The notes beneath the pieces are model-generated. The model saw only the letters and a list, made by a program, of their open reading frames with translations, was not told where the DNA came from and searched no databases. Shown piece after piece: positions 24,064 through 34,486 of a stretch of DNA of 64,000 nucleotides. This DNA comes from Curvibacter sp. GWA2_64_110. GTDB lineage: Bacteria; Pseudomonadota; Gammaproteobacteria; Burkholderiales; Burkholderiaceae_C. Position numbers and translations under genes: made by a program. The DNA lies in the NCBI GenBank assembly GCA_001797315.1, contig MGPC01000003.1:159403-223402 (forward strand), in the 5' to 3' direction. Each line of letters opens with the position of its first letter. The first letter of the stretch is position 1.

Positions 24064-24760
24064 GTCGGAAGGTGTGGCATCAACAGCGGGGCAGGACAAG
24101 CTGGCCCAGGATTTCGTGCAGTTTGCCGTCGATTGCGGTGTGCTGCGTTTCGGCGAATTCAAGACCAAGGCCGGCCGTCTGTCCCCGTATTTTTTCAATG
24201 CCGGTTTGTTTGACGACGGCGCCAAGCTCGGCCGTCTGGCTGAATTCTATGCTCAGCGCGTCATCGACTCCGGCATCGAATTCGACATGATCTTCGGCCC
24301 CGCCTACAAGGGCATCCCGCTGGGGGCGGCGCTGGCGGTCGAACTGGCGCGGCGTGGCCGCAACGTGCCTTTTGCCTACAACCGCAAGGAGGCCAAGGAC
24401 CATGGCGAAGGCGGCACGCTGGTCGGCGCGCCGCTCAAGGGCCGGGTGCTGATCGTTGACGACGTGATGTCGGCCGGTACCGCAGCGCGCGAGTCGATCG
24501 CCATCATCGAGGCGGCCGGCGCCAAGCCGCACGCGGTCGTGATCGCGCTCGACCGGCAGGAGATGGCGACCGAGAACGGCCAGGACGTTCCCTACAGCGC
24601 GGTGCAGTACGTGCGCCAGCGCCTGGGACTGCAGGTGGGCGCGATCGCGAAGCTGGCCGATCTGCTGCAGTACCTGGAAACACACAGCCGCGCAGGATTG
24701 GCGGCCGATCATCAGCGTGTGCTGGCTTACCGGCAACGATACGGGGTCAACGAAAGCTAA
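24062..24760 (+). CDS. pyrE: Orotate phosphoribosyltransferase PyrE
   Basis: A 232-residue enzyme of pyrimidine synthesis that converts orotate and PRPP to OMP. The PRPP-binding motif VLIVDDVMSAGTA lies at about 128-140, and the family blocks FKTKAGRLSPYFFNAG and GPAYKGIPL are present. The start MSEGVASTAG has a well-placed AAGGA. The start codon overlaps that of the divergent xth gene, so both promoters must lie within the partner gene. A DUF4124 gene follows after 1 nt. Confidence 0.96.
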   Translation: MSEGVASTAGQDKLAQDFVQFAVDCGVLRFGEFKTKAGRLSPYFFNAGLFDDGAKLGRLAEFYAQRVIDSGIEFDMIFGPAYKGIPLGAALAVELARRGRNVPFAYNRKEAKDHGEGGTLVGAPLKGRVLIVDDVMSAGTAARESIAIIEAAGAKPHAVVIALDRQEMATENGQDVPYSAVQYVRQRLGLQVGAIAKLADLLQYLETHSRAGLAADHQRVLAYRQRYGVNES

Positions 24761-24761
24761 C

Positions 24762-25430
24762 ATGGGCAGAGCAGCAGGCGGCGCGCTCATCGGTGCGCTG
24801 CTAATGGGGGTGCTGGGTGACGGGCGTGCCCAAACCCAGCCGCCAAACATCTATTCCTGCACGGATGGTCAGGGGCGTCCGCGCACCTCGGATCGTCCCA
24901 TTGCCGAATGTGCGGATCGCGAGCAGCGTTTGCTCAACCCCAGCGGCACGGTCCGCGCCACCGTCGGCCCGACGTTGAGCGTGCAGGAGCGCGCAGCGCT
25001 GGAGCAGCGCCGACGCCAGGAGGTCGAGGTACAAGCCCGCCAGGCTGAGGAGAAACAGCGCGAGCGGGCCTTGCTGCTGCGTTATCCGAACCAGGCTGCG
25101 CATGACAAGGAGCGGGCCGAGGCGCTGGCCCAGATTGCGCTGGTGCGGCAGGCCGCGGACAACCGCATGGCCGAACTGGTGCGTCAGCGCGAGGCCTTGC
25201 AGGCCGAGCTGGAGTTCTACCAGAAGAACCCGGCCAAGGCACCGTTGGCCCTGCGCCGGCAGGCGGATGAGAACACCCGCAACCAGGCGGCGCAGAAGCG
25301 CTTCATGGCGGAGCAGGATGCCGAGCGTGGCCGCGTCAACGCCCGCTTTGACGCCGAACAGGCGCGCCTGCGGCCGTTGTGGGGGCAGCCCTCGTCCGTC
25401 GAGATGCCGGCAACTGGCCAGGCCCGCTGA
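24762..25430 (+). CDS. DUF4124-domain exported protein with coiled coil
   Basis: A 222-residue protein: N-terminal signal sequence (ALIGALLMGVLGDGRAQ), a short DUF4124-like domain (NIYSCTDGQGRPRTSDRPIAEC, a common start of secreted proteobacterial proteins), then a long charged helical region (about 65-205) rich in Glu, Arg, Gln and Ala that should form a coiled coil. Its ATG lies 1 nt after the pyrE stop, so it is probably co-transcribed. Function unknown. A 9-bp inverted repeat (25415-25439) spans its stop codon. Confidence 0.8.
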   Translation: MGRAAGGALIGALLMGVLGDGRAQTQPPNIYSCTDGQGRPRTSDRPIAECADREQRLLNPSGTVRATVGPTLSVQERAALEQRRRQEVEVQARQAEEKQRERALLLRYPNQAAHDKERAEALAQIALVRQAADNRMAELVRQREALQAELEFYQKNPAKAPLALRRQADENTRNQAAQKRFMAEQDAERGRVNARFDAEQARLRPLWGQPSSVEMPATGQAR

Positions 25431-25439
25431 GCCTGGCCA
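25415..25439. terminator. Hairpin at the convergent end of the DUF4124 gene and gatB
   Basis: TGGCCAGGC and GCCTGGCCA form a perfect 9-bp stem around a 7-nt loop that contains the stop codon of the DUF4124 gene. There is no T tract, so it would be a weak or Rho-assisted terminator for both converging units. Confidence 0.5.
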
Positions 25440-25448
25440 AACGCGGCG

Positions 25449-26897
25449 TCAGCCCAGCTTGCTGCGCAGCAGGTCGTTGACCTGCTGCGGATTCGCCTTG
25501 CCCTTGCTGGCTTTCATGACCTGGCCGACCAGGGCGTTGAAGGCCTTGTCCTTGCCGGCCTTGAACTGCGCCACGTTGTCCGGGTTGGCGGCAATCACCT
25601 CGTCGATGATCTGCTCCAGCGCGCCGCTGTCGTTCATCTGTTTCAGCCCCTTGGCATCGATGACAGCATCCACGTCCTGGCCATCGCCGCTCCACAGTGC
25701 ATCGAATACTTGTCGGCCAGCGTTGTTGGAGATCGTGCCATCGGCGATGCGTGCGATCAGTGCCGCCAATTGCGCTGCACTGACGGGGGCCTGTGCGATG
25801 TCCATCTCGTCGGCATTCAGGCGGCGCGACACCTCGCCCATGATCCAGTTGCTGGCCAGTTTCGGCTGCTGGCAGGCCTTGGCTGTCGCTTCGAAGTAGG
25901 TCGCCATGGCCTTGCTCTGCGTCAGCGTGGTGGCGTCGTACTCGGGCAGGCCGTAGTCGGTCACGAAACGCGCCGCCATCACGCGCGGCAGCTCCGCCAT
26001 TTCCGAGCGCACACGCTCGATCCATTCCTGTGCAATCACCAGCGGCGGCAGGTCCGGGTCGGGGAAGTAGCGGTAGTCGGCCGCGTCTTCCTTGGTGCGC
26101 ATGGCGCGCGTCTCGCCGGTGTCGGGGTCGAACAGCACGGTGGCCTGCTGGATGGCATGGCCGTCTTCGATCTGCTCGATCTGCCAGCGCACCTCGTAGT
26201 CGATGGCCTGCTGCATGAACTTGAAGCTGTTCAGGTTCTTGATCTCGCGCCGCGTGCCCAGGGGCTGGCCGGGCTTGCGCACCGAGACGTTGGCGTCGCA
26301 GCGGAAGCTGCCTTCCTGCATGTTGCCGTCGCAGATGCCGATCCAGGTCACGATCTTGTGCAGCTCTTTTGCGTAGGCCACGGCCTCTTCGCTGGAGCGC
26401 ATGTCGGGTTCGGTCACGATCTCCAGTAGCGGCGTGCCGGCGCGGTTGAGGTCGATGCCGGACTGGCCGATGAAGTCCTCGTGCAGCGACTTGCCGGCAT
26501 CTTCTTCCAGGTGGGCGCGCACCAGACGCACGGTTTTCTTCTCGTCGCCGAGGAAGAAGTCGACAGCGCCGCCTTGCACTACCGGGATCTCGAACTGGCT
26601 GATCTGGTAGCCCTTGGGCAGGTCGGGGTAGAAGTAGTTCTTGCGCGCGAACACGCTCTTCGGTGCGATGTGCGAGCCGATCGCCAGACCGAACTGGATG
26701 GCGCGTTCCACCGCGCCCTTGTTCATCACCGGCAGCGTGCCGGGCAGGGCCAGGTCCACCGCACAGGCCTGGGTGTTGGGCTCGGCGCCGAAGGCGACCG
26801 AAGCACGGCTGAAGATCTTGCTCTGGGTGGAGAGCTGGGCATGGGTTTCGAAGCCGATCACGACCTCATAACCCTGGACTAATTTGGGTGCGCTCAT
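25449..26897 (-). CDS. gatB: Asp-tRNA(Asn)/Glu-tRNA(Gln) amidotransferase subunit B
   Basis: A 482-residue subunit of the GatCAB transamidase, which converts mischarged Glu-tRNA(Gln) or Asp-tRNA(Asn). The cradle-domain start [14 protein letters not shown], the kinase-like block [14 protein letters not shown], and [14 protein letters not shown] are GatB hallmarks. The C-terminal YqeY-like tail domain ends [10 protein letters not shown]. It starts 1 nt after the gatA stop, the last gene of the leftward gatCAB operon. Confidence 0.97.
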   Translation of the reverse strand: MSAPKLVQGYEVVIGFETHAQLSTQSKIFSRASVAFGAEPNTQACAVDLALPGTLPVMNKGAVERAIQFGLAIGSHIAPKSVFARKNYFYPDLPKGYQISQFEIPVVQGGAVDFFLGDEKKTVRLVRAHLEEDAGKSLHEDFIGQSGIDLNRAGTPLLEIVTEPDMRSSEEAVAYAKELHKIVTWIGICDGNMQEGSFRCDANVSVRKPGQPLGTRREIKNLNSFKFMQQAIDYEVRWQIEQIEDGHAIQQATVLFDPDTGETRAMRTKEDAADYRYFPDPDLPPLVIAQEWIERVRSEMAELPRVMAARFVTDYGLPEYDATTLTQSKAMATYFEATAKACQQPKLASNWIMGEVSRRLNADEMDIAQAPVSAAQLAALIARIADGTISNNAGRQVFDALWSGDGQDVDAVIDAKGLKQMNDSGALEQIIDEVIAANPDNVAQFKAGKDKAFNALVGQVMKASKGKANPQQVNDLLRSKLG

Positions 26898-26898
26898 G

Positions 26899-28392
26899 TC
26901 AGAAACCCTCCGGCGTGCGGAGGTGGAAATCGGTGGCTTGCTGGTAGCGATGTGCCATGTTCAGCAGGCGGGACTCCTGCAGGTAGTCGCCGATCAGCTG
27001 CAGCCCGACCGGCATGTTGCCTGCCCCCAAACCCACCGGCACGCTCATGCCGGGCAGGCCGGCCAGCGAGGCCGGCAGGGTGAAGATGTCGGCCAGGTAG
27101 TTGGCCACCGGGTCGTCGGCCTTCTCGCCGATCTTCCACGCCACCGTGGGCGCCACCGGACCGGCGATCACATCGCACTGCTGGAAGGCCTGCTGGAAGT
27201 CGTCGGCAATCATGCGGCGGATCTTCTGTGCCTGCAGGTAGTAGGCGTCGTAGTAGCCATGGCTCAGCACATAGGTGCCGATCATGATGCGGCGCTTGAC
27301 CTCGTCGCCGAAACCCTCGGCGCGTGTCTTCTTGTACATGTCGAGCAGGTCGGTGTAGTCCTTGGCCCGGTGGCCGAACTTGACGCCGTCGAAGCGCGAC
27401 AGGTTGGAGCTGGCTTCCGCGGGCGCGATGATGTAGTAGACCGGAATGGAAAGCTCGGTACGCGGCAGCGAAATCGGCACCAGCTGGGCGCCGAGTTTTT
27501 CGTATTCCTTCAGCGCGGCATCGACCGCGGCGCGCACGTCGGGCGCCAGGCCTTCGCCGAAGAACTCTTTCGGGATGCCGATGCGCAGGCCGTCGAGCTT
27601 GTTGTTCAGCGAGCGGGTGAAGTCCTCGGCCGGAGTGTCGAGCGAGGTCGAGTCGCGGTCCGGGTCCGGGCCACACATGGCGGACAGCAGCAAGGCGCAG
27701 TCTTCCGCGCTGCGCGCCATCGGGCCGGCCTGATCCAGGCTGGAGGCGTAGGCGACCATGCCGTAGCGCGAGGCGCGGCCGTAGGTCGGCTTGATGCCGG
27801 TGATGCCGCAGAAGGCGGCGGGCTGGCGGATCGAGCCGCCGGTGTCGGTGCCGCTGGCGGCAGGCGCCAGGCGTGCCGCCACAGCGGCGGCGCTGCCGCC
27901 CGAGGAGCCGCCGGGGATGCGGCTGGTGTCCCAGGGGTTGCGCACCGGTTCGGGCGCGCTGTGGCCCACGGCCGGCACAGCCACGTTCTCGTTGGCCGAG
28001 CCCATGGCGAACTCGTCGCAGCTGAGCTTGCCCAACGTCACGGCGCCTTGTTCCGCCAGTCGCGCGACCACGGTGGCGTCGAAGGGCGAACGGTAGCCGG
28101 CCAGCATCCTGGAGCCGGCGGTGGTGGCGAAGTCCTTGGTGACGAAGATGTCCTTGTGCGCGATCGGCACGCCGGCCAGTTGCCCTGCCGTGCCGGCGGC
28201 CAGTGCGGCGTCGGCGGCCCGGGCCTGGGCCAGGGTGGCCTCTTCGTTCATGTCGACGAAGGCGCCCAGCGATTCATGGGCGCGGATGCGCCCGAGGAAA
28301 TGCTGCGCGGTCTCGACGGCGGAAACCTTCTTTTCGCGCAGCTGTCGGGCCAGCTCGGCCACGGAGAGTTGGTGCAGTTCGGTGGACATCAT
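26899..28392 (-). CDS. gatA: Asp-tRNA(Asn)/Glu-tRNA(Gln) amidotransferase subunit A
   Basis: A 497-residue amidase-signature enzyme that releases ammonia from glutamine for the GatB transamidation reaction. The catalytic Lys lies in [10 protein letters not shown], the cis-Ser and nucleophile Ser in the [13 protein letters not shown] loop and in [16 protein letters not shown]. The product length is typical for GatA. It overlaps gatC by 4 nt (ATGA) and precedes gatB by 1 nt. Confidence 0.97.
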   Translation of the reverse strand: MMSTELHQLSVAELARQLREKKVSAVETAQHFLGRIRAHESLGAFVDMNEEATLAQARAADAALAAGTAGQLAGVPIAHKDIFVTKDFATTAGSRMLAGYRSPFDATVVARLAEQGAVTLGKLSCDEFAMGSANENVAVPAVGHSAPEPVRNPWDTSRIPGGSSGGSAAAVAARLAPAASGTDTGGSIRQPAAFCGITGIKPTYGRASRYGMVAYASSLDQAGPMARSAEDCALLLSAMCGPDPDRDSTSLDTPAEDFTRSLNNKLDGLRIGIPKEFFGEGLAPDVRAAVDAALKEYEKLGAQLVPISLPRTELSIPVYYIIAPAEASSNLSRFDGVKFGHRAKDYTDLLDMYKKTRAEGFGDEVKRRIMIGTYVLSHGYYDAYYLQAQKIRRMIADDFQQAFQQCDVIAGPVAPTVAWKIGEKADDPVANYLADIFTLPASLAGLPGMSVPVGLGAGNMPVGLQLIGDYLQESRLLNMAHRYQQATDFHLRTPEGF

Positions 28393-28688
28393 TCAATGAC
28401 TTTCGGCACCAGGAACAGGCCGCGCTCGACGGCGGGGGCGCTCTTCTGGTTGGCTTCGCGGTTGTTCGGCTCGCTCACGCTGTCTTCGCGCAGGCGTAGC
28501 GCGACCTCGGTCACCGTGGCCATGGGGTGGGCCAGCGGCTCGATGCCGCTGGTGTCGACAGCGCGCATCTGCTCCACGATGTCGAAAAAACCATTGATCT
28601 GGGTGAGCATGCGCTCGCTTTCCTCGGGCTGGAGTTCCAGACGGGCGAGGTTGGCAATGCGCGCAATATCGGCGGACGAGAGTGACAT
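28389..28688 (-). CDS. gatC: Asp-tRNA(Asn)/Glu-tRNA(Gln) amidotransferase subunit C
   Basis: A 99-residue belt subunit that wraps around GatA and stabilises the GatCAB complex. The N-terminus [19 protein letters not shown] and the block [23 protein letters not shown] are typical. The frame is open far upstream into the mreB antisense strand; the start at 28688 is chosen from the conserved N-terminus. First gene of gatCAB, divergent from mreB across 205 bp. Confidence 0.95.
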   Translation of the reverse strand: MSLSSADIARIANLARLELQPEESERMLTQINGFFDIVEQMRAVDTSGIEPLAHPMATVTEVALRLREDSVSEPNNREANQKSAPAVERGLFLVPKVIE

Positions 28689-28842
28689 GGCAGGCAGGGG
28701 TTGAAACCGTGTGTAAAAGCGTCCCGAAATCCAGGGGCGTACAGCCGGGTTATTCACAGGGGATAGGGTATTATCCCGCCTTTGGCGCCGTACTTGTGAT
28801 TTCACGGAATTTGCGGTGCCAGGAACGATTTTTGAACCGTAA

Positions 28843-29937
<1,095 letters not shown>

Positions 29938-29952
29938 GCCGCAGGTACAGCG

Positions 29953-30873
29953 ATGCCCCTCGGTACGCTGGACAGGACGCCGCCGCCTTTCTTCCGGCAA
30001 GGCGCGTCGGCCTTTTCCAAGCTCATGGTGTTCAGCGCCCTGGCGCTGTTTCTGATGGTGGCCGATACGCGCTTCCAGATGACGCAGCCGCTGCGCATGG
30101 CCGTGGCAACGGCGCTCTATCCGGTGCAATGGCTGGTCATGCGACCGGTGCTGTGGGCCGAGGGCGGCAGCCGCTATTTCGAATCGCTGCAATCCGCCCA
30201 GTCGGCGCAGGAGACGGCCCGGCAGAAGCTGGGCCTGCAGTCCCAGCGTGCCAATCAGGTCGAACAGCTGCTGCTGGAAAACACCCGCCTGCGCAAGCTG
30301 CTGGCGCTGCGTGAGCGTTTCGCCACCAGCGGCCAGGCGGCGCAGGTGCTGTATGACGCCGCCGATCCCTACACGCGCAAGGTGGTGATCGACAAGGGGC
30401 TGATGAACGGTGTGAGCGCCGGCTCGCCGGTGCTCGACGAATCCGGTGTCCTGGGGCAGGTCACGCGCGTCTACCCGCTGGTCAGCGAGGTCACGCTGGT
30501 GACCGACCGCGACCAGGCCATTCCCGTGCTCAACACCCGCACCGGCGCGCGCGCCGTGGCCTTTGGCGACCCCGGCCTGCATGCCGGGGCGCTGGAGTTG
30601 CGTTTCATGGCCGCCAATGCCGACGTGCAGGCCGGCGACCTGCTGACCACCAGCGGTGTCGATGGCGTTTATCCGCCGGGCCTGCCGGTGGCGCGCGTCG
30701 AGAAGGTGGAGCGTCGTGTCGAGTCGGCTTTCGCCCGCATTTACTGCACACCAGTGGCGCTGGCCGCCGGCGCAGCGCATGTGATGGTGCTGCAATCGAT
30801 CGCCAGTCAGATTCCGGCCCTGCCCGCGCCTGAGGCGGCACCCGAGGCGGTGAAGAAAGGCAGGCAGAAATGA
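29953..30873 (+). CDS. mreC: Rod shape-determining protein MreC
   Basis: A 306-residue bitopic protein: a transmembrane helix at about 20-40 (LMVFSALALFLMVADT), a periplasmic coiled coil (about 75-115: QSAQSAQETARQKLGLQSQ), then the beta-rich MreC domain (VVIDKGLMNGVSAGSPVLDESGVLGQV, AGDLLTTSGVDGVYPPGLPVARV). It links the cytoplasmic MreB filaments to periplasmic PBP2. It follows mreB by 15 nt and overlaps mreD by 4 nt (ATGA). Confidence 0.95.
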   Translation: MPLGTLDRTPPPFFRQGASAFSKLMVFSALALFLMVADTRFQMTQPLRMAVATALYPVQWLVMRPVLWAEGGSRYFESLQSAQSAQETARQKLGLQSQRANQVEQLLLENTRLRKLLALRERFATSGQAAQVLYDAADPYTRKVVIDKGLMNGVSAGSPVLDESGVLGQVTRVYPLVSEVTLVTDRDQAIPVLNTRTGARAVAFGDPGLHAGALELRFMAANADVQAGDLLTTSGVDGVYPPGLPVARVEKVERRVESAFARIYCTPVALAAGAAHVMVLQSIASQIPALPAPEAAPEAVKKGRQK

Positions 30874-31400
30874 TCATGCGTCCCGGCCAGCAGTTGCTGC
30901 TGCCAGCCAACCCGCTGTTCATCTGGAGCAGCCTGGTGGTGGCCTTGCTGTTCAACATGCTGCAGAACATGGGGCTGTGGGGACGCGCCGCCTGGACGCC
31001 GGACCTGCTGGCGCTGGTGTTGGTGTTCTGGAGCGTGCACCAGCCGCTGCGCATCGGCGTGGGCGCGGCCTTTGTATTTGGCCTGCTGGTGGATGTGCAC
31101 CAGAGCAGCGTGCTGGGCCAGCATGCCCTGGCCTACACGGTGCTGAGCTTCTTCGCCATCACCATCCACCGCCGCCTGCTCTGGTTCAGCGTACCGCAGC
31201 AGGCGCTGCAGGTGTTGCCGCTGCTGGTCGTTGCCCATGCGGTGGAACTGGCGGTGCGCATGATGGTGGGCGGGACCTTCCCCGGCTTCCTGATCCTGTT
31301 GGCACCGCTCATCGAGTCGCTGCTGTGGCCGGTGGTCACGGTGCTGTTGCTGCTGCCGCAGCGGCGCGCGCCGGACCCTGATGCCAACCGGCCCCTGTGA
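30870..31400 (+). CDS. mreD: Rod shape-determining protein MreD
   Basis: A 176-residue integral membrane protein with about five or six helices (ALLFNMLQNMGLWGRAAWTPDLLALVLVFW; AAFVFGLLVDVHQSSVLGQHALAYT is the MreD signature). It completes the MreBCD morphogenesis complex. It starts in the ATGA overlap with mreC; a second ATG two codons on is possible. Confidence 0.93.
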   Translation: MIMRPGQQLLLPANPLFIWSSLVVALLFNMLQNMGLWGRAAWTPDLLALVLVFWSVHQPLRIGVGAAFVFGLLVDVHQSSVLGQHALAYTVLSFFAITIHRRLLWFSVPQQALQVLPLLVVAHAVELAVRMMVGGTFPGFLILLAPLIESLLWPVVTVLLLLPQRRAPDPDANRPL

Positions 31401-31446
31401 GGTTCCGCCGTGGTTTTGCACGCCCGCGTGGCGCTGACTGGATGCG

Positions 31447-33426
31447 ATGACTGAACTACGCAACGTTGAAGCCGACTTGACGCGCTTTCGCAGCCGCGTG
31501 CTGGCGGTGACGTTCGTCGTGCTGGGCTGTTTTGCACTGCTGGCGCTGCGGCTGGTCTACCTGCAGGTGGTGCGGCACGAAGATCTGAGCGAGCAGGCCG
31601 AGAGCAACCGCACCGCCATCGTGCCGGTGGTGCCCAACCGCGGCCTGATCCTCGATCGCAACGGCATCGTGCTGGCGACCAATTATTCGGCCTACACGCT
31701 GGAGATCACGCCGGCCAAGGTCGGCAATGTCGAGCAGACCATTGAAGAGCTGTCCCGCGTGCTGGACATCACGCCGCGCGACCGGCGCCGGTTCAAGAAG
31801 TTGCGCGAGGAGACCAAGGGCATCGAGTCCTTGCCCATTCGCACCCGCCTGACCGACGAGGAGGTGGCCAAGTTCGCGGCGCAGCGCTTCCGCTTTCCCG
31901 GCGTCGAGATCAAGGCGCGGCTGTTCCGCAACTACCCTTGGGGCGAGCTGGCCAGCCATGTGATCGGCTACATCGGCCGCATCAACCAGGCCGAGAAGAA
32001 AGTCATCGAGGAGTGGTCCGACGAAGACATGGCCAACTACCGTGGCACCGAGTACATCGGCAAGCTCGGCGTCGAGCAGAGCTTCGAGAAGGAACTGCAT
32101 GGCCTGACCGGCGTCGAGCAGGTCGAGACCTCGGCGGGCGGACGGGCCGTGCGCAAGCTGGCCAGCCACCCGTCGATGCCGGGCAACACCGTGCAGCTGT
32201 CGATCGACATCAAGCTGCAGAACCTGATCGAGGAGATGTACGGTGAACGCCGCGGCGCACTGGTGGCGCTCGACCCCAAGACCGGCGAGGTGCTGGCCTT
32301 TGTCAGCAAACCCACCTTCGACCCCAACCTGTTCGTCGAAGGCATCGATGCCGACAGCTGGCAGGAGCTCAACGAGTCGATCAACAAGCCGCTGCTGAAC
32401 CGGGCCCTGCGCGGCACCTACCCGCCCGGTTCGACCTACAAGCCTTTCATGGCGATGGCGGCGCTGCAGACCGGCAAGCGTTCGCCCTCCGCCATCATCA
32501 ACGACGCCGGCTCCTGGGCTTTCGGCGGCCACGTCTTCCGCAGCCACGGTGACCATGGCCTTGGCCCGGTGGACATGTACCGCGCCATCGTCAAGTCGAG
32601 CAACGTCTACTTCTACTCGCTGGCCAACGATCTCGGCGTCGACACCATCCACGACTTCATGGCGCCACTGGGTTTCGGCCAACTGACCGGGATCGACATT
32701 CAGGGCGAGGTGCGCGGCGTGCTGCCGAGCCAGGCCTGGAAGCGCAAGACCTACAAGCGGCCCGAGCAGCAGAAGTGGTACGCCGGCGAAACGATTTCGC
32801 TCGGCATCGGCCAGGGCTACAACACCTTCACCATGCTGCAACTGGCTTCGGCCACCGCCACACTGGTCAATGGCGGTATCAAGCACGCGCCGCAGCTGGT
32901 GATTGCCACGCAGGATGCCGTCAGCCATGCCAAGGTGCCTGTGGTGCCGAAGCCGCTGGAGAATCTGGGCTTCAAGCCCGAGCATGTCGAGATCGTGCGC
33001 AAAGCCCTGGTCGGCGTCACGCAAGAAGGCACTTCGGCCCGGGTGTTCGCTGGCGCCGGCTACCTGAGCGGCGGCAAGACCGGCACGGCGCAGGCCGTGA
33101 CCATCGGCCAGAAGGAAAAATACAACGCTGCCAAGATGGAGGAGCACCAGCGCGACCACGCGCTGTACATGGCCTTCGCCCCGGCCGACGACCCGAAGAT
33201 CGCCCTGGCGGTGGTGGTGGAGAACGTCGGCTTCGGTGCTGAACACGCCGCCCCGATCGCGCGCCGGGTGTTCGACTATTGGCTGCTGGGCCAGTACCCG
33301 AGCGAAGAAGACCTAGCGGCGGTCAAGCTGGGTCGGGCCGGTACGCCGATCGGCAAGCCGCGCGCCGCCGCGGAAGTCGCCTGGCCGCCCAAGGGCCGGA
33401 CTCTGCCGACGACTCAGACGCCCTGA
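31447..33426 (+). CDS. mrdA: Penicillin-binding protein 2 (peptidoglycan transpeptidase MrdA)
   Basis: A 659-residue class B PBP, the transpeptidase of the cell-elongation machinery. It has an N-terminal membrane anchor (LAVTFVVLGCFALLALRLVYLQV), a dimerisation/pedestal domain with NRGLILDRNG, and the catalytic motifs S329-T-Y-K332, SSN (in VKSSNVYFYS) and K544-TG. The gene overlaps the convergent TSUP permease gene by 13 bp at its 3' end. rodA/mrdB, which often follows mrdA, is not present here. Confidence 0.96.
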   Translation: MTELRNVEADLTRFRSRVLAVTFVVLGCFALLALRLVYLQVVRHEDLSEQAESNRTAIVPVVPNRGLILDRNGIVLATNYSAYTLEITPAKVGNVEQTIEELSRVLDITPRDRRRFKKLREETKGIESLPIRTRLTDEEVAKFAAQRFRFPGVEIKARLFRNYPWGELASHVIGYIGRINQAEKKVIEEWSDEDMANYRGTEYIGKLGVEQSFEKELHGLTGVEQVETSAGGRAVRKLASHPSMPGNTVQLSIDIKLQNLIEEMYGERRGALVALDPKTGEVLAFVSKPTFDPNLFVEGIDADSWQELNESINKPLLNRALRGTYPPGSTYKPFMAMAALQTGKRSPSAIINDAGSWAFGGHVFRSHGDHGLGPVDMYRAIVKSSNVYFYSLANDLGVDTIHDFMAPLGFGQLTGIDIQGEVRGVLPSQAWKRKTYKRPEQQKWYAGETISLGIGQGYNTFTMLQLASATATLVNGGIKHAPQLVIATQDAVSHAKVPVVPKPLENLGFKPEHVEIVRKALVGVTQEGTSARVFAGAGYLSGGKTGTAQAVTIGQKEKYNAAKMEEHQRDHALYMAFAPADDPKIALAVVVENVGFGAEHAAPIARRVFDYWLLGQYPSEEDLAAVKLGRAGTPIGKPRAAAEVAWPPKGRTLPTTQTP

Positions 33427-34181
33427 CGCAGGAAAGCGTCAAAGCCGGTCTTGAGGATCAGCGCCCCCACCACCAGGATGAAGACCCCGCGCACGAAGCC
33501 GGCGCCGTGCTTGAGCGCCAGCCGCGTGCCCAGCAGGCTGCCCGCCACATTGGCCAGTGCCAGCGGCAGCGCGAAGTGCCACCAGACATGGCCCTTGAGT
33601 GCGAACAGGATGATGGCTGCGATGTTGCTCGCCAGGTTCAGCAGCTTGGCGCCGGCCGAGGCGTGCAGGAAGTCGTAACCCAGCCAGCGCACCAGCAGGA
33701 AGATGAAGAAGCTGCCGGTGCCGGGGCCGAAGAAACCGTCGTAGAAGCCGATGCCCAGGCCGACCGTGCCGGCGGCCAGCAACTCCTGGCGGCCGGAGAA
33801 GCGCGGCGCATGGGTGCGGCCGAGCTCCTTGCGCGCCAGCGTGTAGAGCAGCACGGCCAGCAGGATCAGCGGCAGCAGTTGGCGCAGGAAATGCGGCGAA
33901 ACCAGGGTCACGACCCAGGCGCCGGCAAACGCGCCGGCAAAGCTCAGGGCGATGGCCGGCAGCATGGCGCCCCAGCGCATCTCGACGCGGCGGCTGTACT
34001 GCCAGGAGGCGAAGGCGGTGCCCCAGACCGAGGCCGACTTGTTGGTGCCGAGCAGGGTGGCGGCATGGGCGCCGGGGAAGGTGGCAAACAGGGCGGGGAG
34101 CAGAACCAGGCCGCCGCCACCCACGATTGAATCGACAAAACCGGCCAGCAGCGAGGCCAGCGACACCAGCAGAAGTTCCAT
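33414..34181 (-). CDS. TSUP-family membrane transporter (TauE/SafE, YfcA-like)
   Basis: A 255-residue integral membrane protein with about eight helices and the two-fold repeat typical of the TauE/SafE family (FVDSIVGGGGLVLLPALFATFP in the first half, GIGFYDGFFGPGTGSFFIFLLV in the second). Family members export sulfite, organosulfonates or related anions; the substrate here is unknown. GACAAT lies 6 nt before the ATG with no Shine-Dalgarno sequence, suggesting a leaderless message. Its 3' end overlaps mrdA. Confidence 0.88.
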   Translation of the reverse strand: MELLLVSLASLLAGFVDSIVGGGGLVLLPALFATFPGAHAATLLGTNKSASVWGTAFASWQYSRRVEMRWGAMLPAIALSFAGAFAGAWVVTLVSPHFLRQLLPLILLAVLLYTLARKELGRTHAPRFSGRQELLAAGTVGLGIGFYDGFFGPGTGSFFIFLLVRWLGYDFLHASAGAKLLNLASNIAAIILFALKGHVWWHFALPLALANVAGSLLGTRLALKHGAGFVRGVFILVVGALILKTGFDAFLRQGV

Positions 34182-34214
34182 GCCCTGATTGTCGCATTCG
34201 CCTCGGCGCGGGGA

Positions 34215-34283
34215 GTGCTCTCAAAACAGGAGCTATTGGCGCTTATATGGCAAGGGTTTTGGCTGGTTTTGATCTGGAAAATA
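34215..34283 (+). repeat. 65-bp interspersed repeat, copy 3 (intergenic)
   Basis: Landmarks: GTGCTCTCAAAACAGGAGCT, then GGCGCTTATATGGCAAGGGT, then GGCTGGTTTTGATCTGG. This is the only one of the seven copies that does not touch a coding sequence. It fills the space between the start of the TSUP gene and the terminator hairpin at 34286. Confidence 0.8.
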
Positions 34284-34285
34284 AA

Positions 34286-34310
34286 AAGGCACCGGGGTAA
34301 CCGGTGCCTT
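34286..34310 (-). terminator. Rho-independent terminator downstream of the GMC oxidoreductase gene
   Basis: AAGGCACCGG and CCGGTGCCTT form a perfect 10-bp stem with loop GGTAA. The adjoining A-rich run on the + strand (34279-34287) reads as a T-rich tract for leftward transcription. The remaining 34311-34486 shows no gene, repeat or promoter that I can support. Confidence 0.85.
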
Positions 34311-34486
34311 GCAAATCCCATCTGCTCTGGATGGTGTGAATCTTGTTGGGTTTATCGGGTGTCTTCCTCGGCTCCTCTCTTGCGGCGCCTGGGGCCCGCT
34401 TGCGAGTGGCGTGAGTTTACTCCGCTGCGTTCGGCCGCAACCCCGGGTTTTCCCTCTCCCAAAACCGTCCGTTTGGAGGCCGATTT

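Noticed and set aside
28753..28774. TTCACA and TATTAT as mreB promoter
   Set aside because: Spacing is only 10 bp, too short for a sigma-70 promoter; no other -35 fits the TATTAT.
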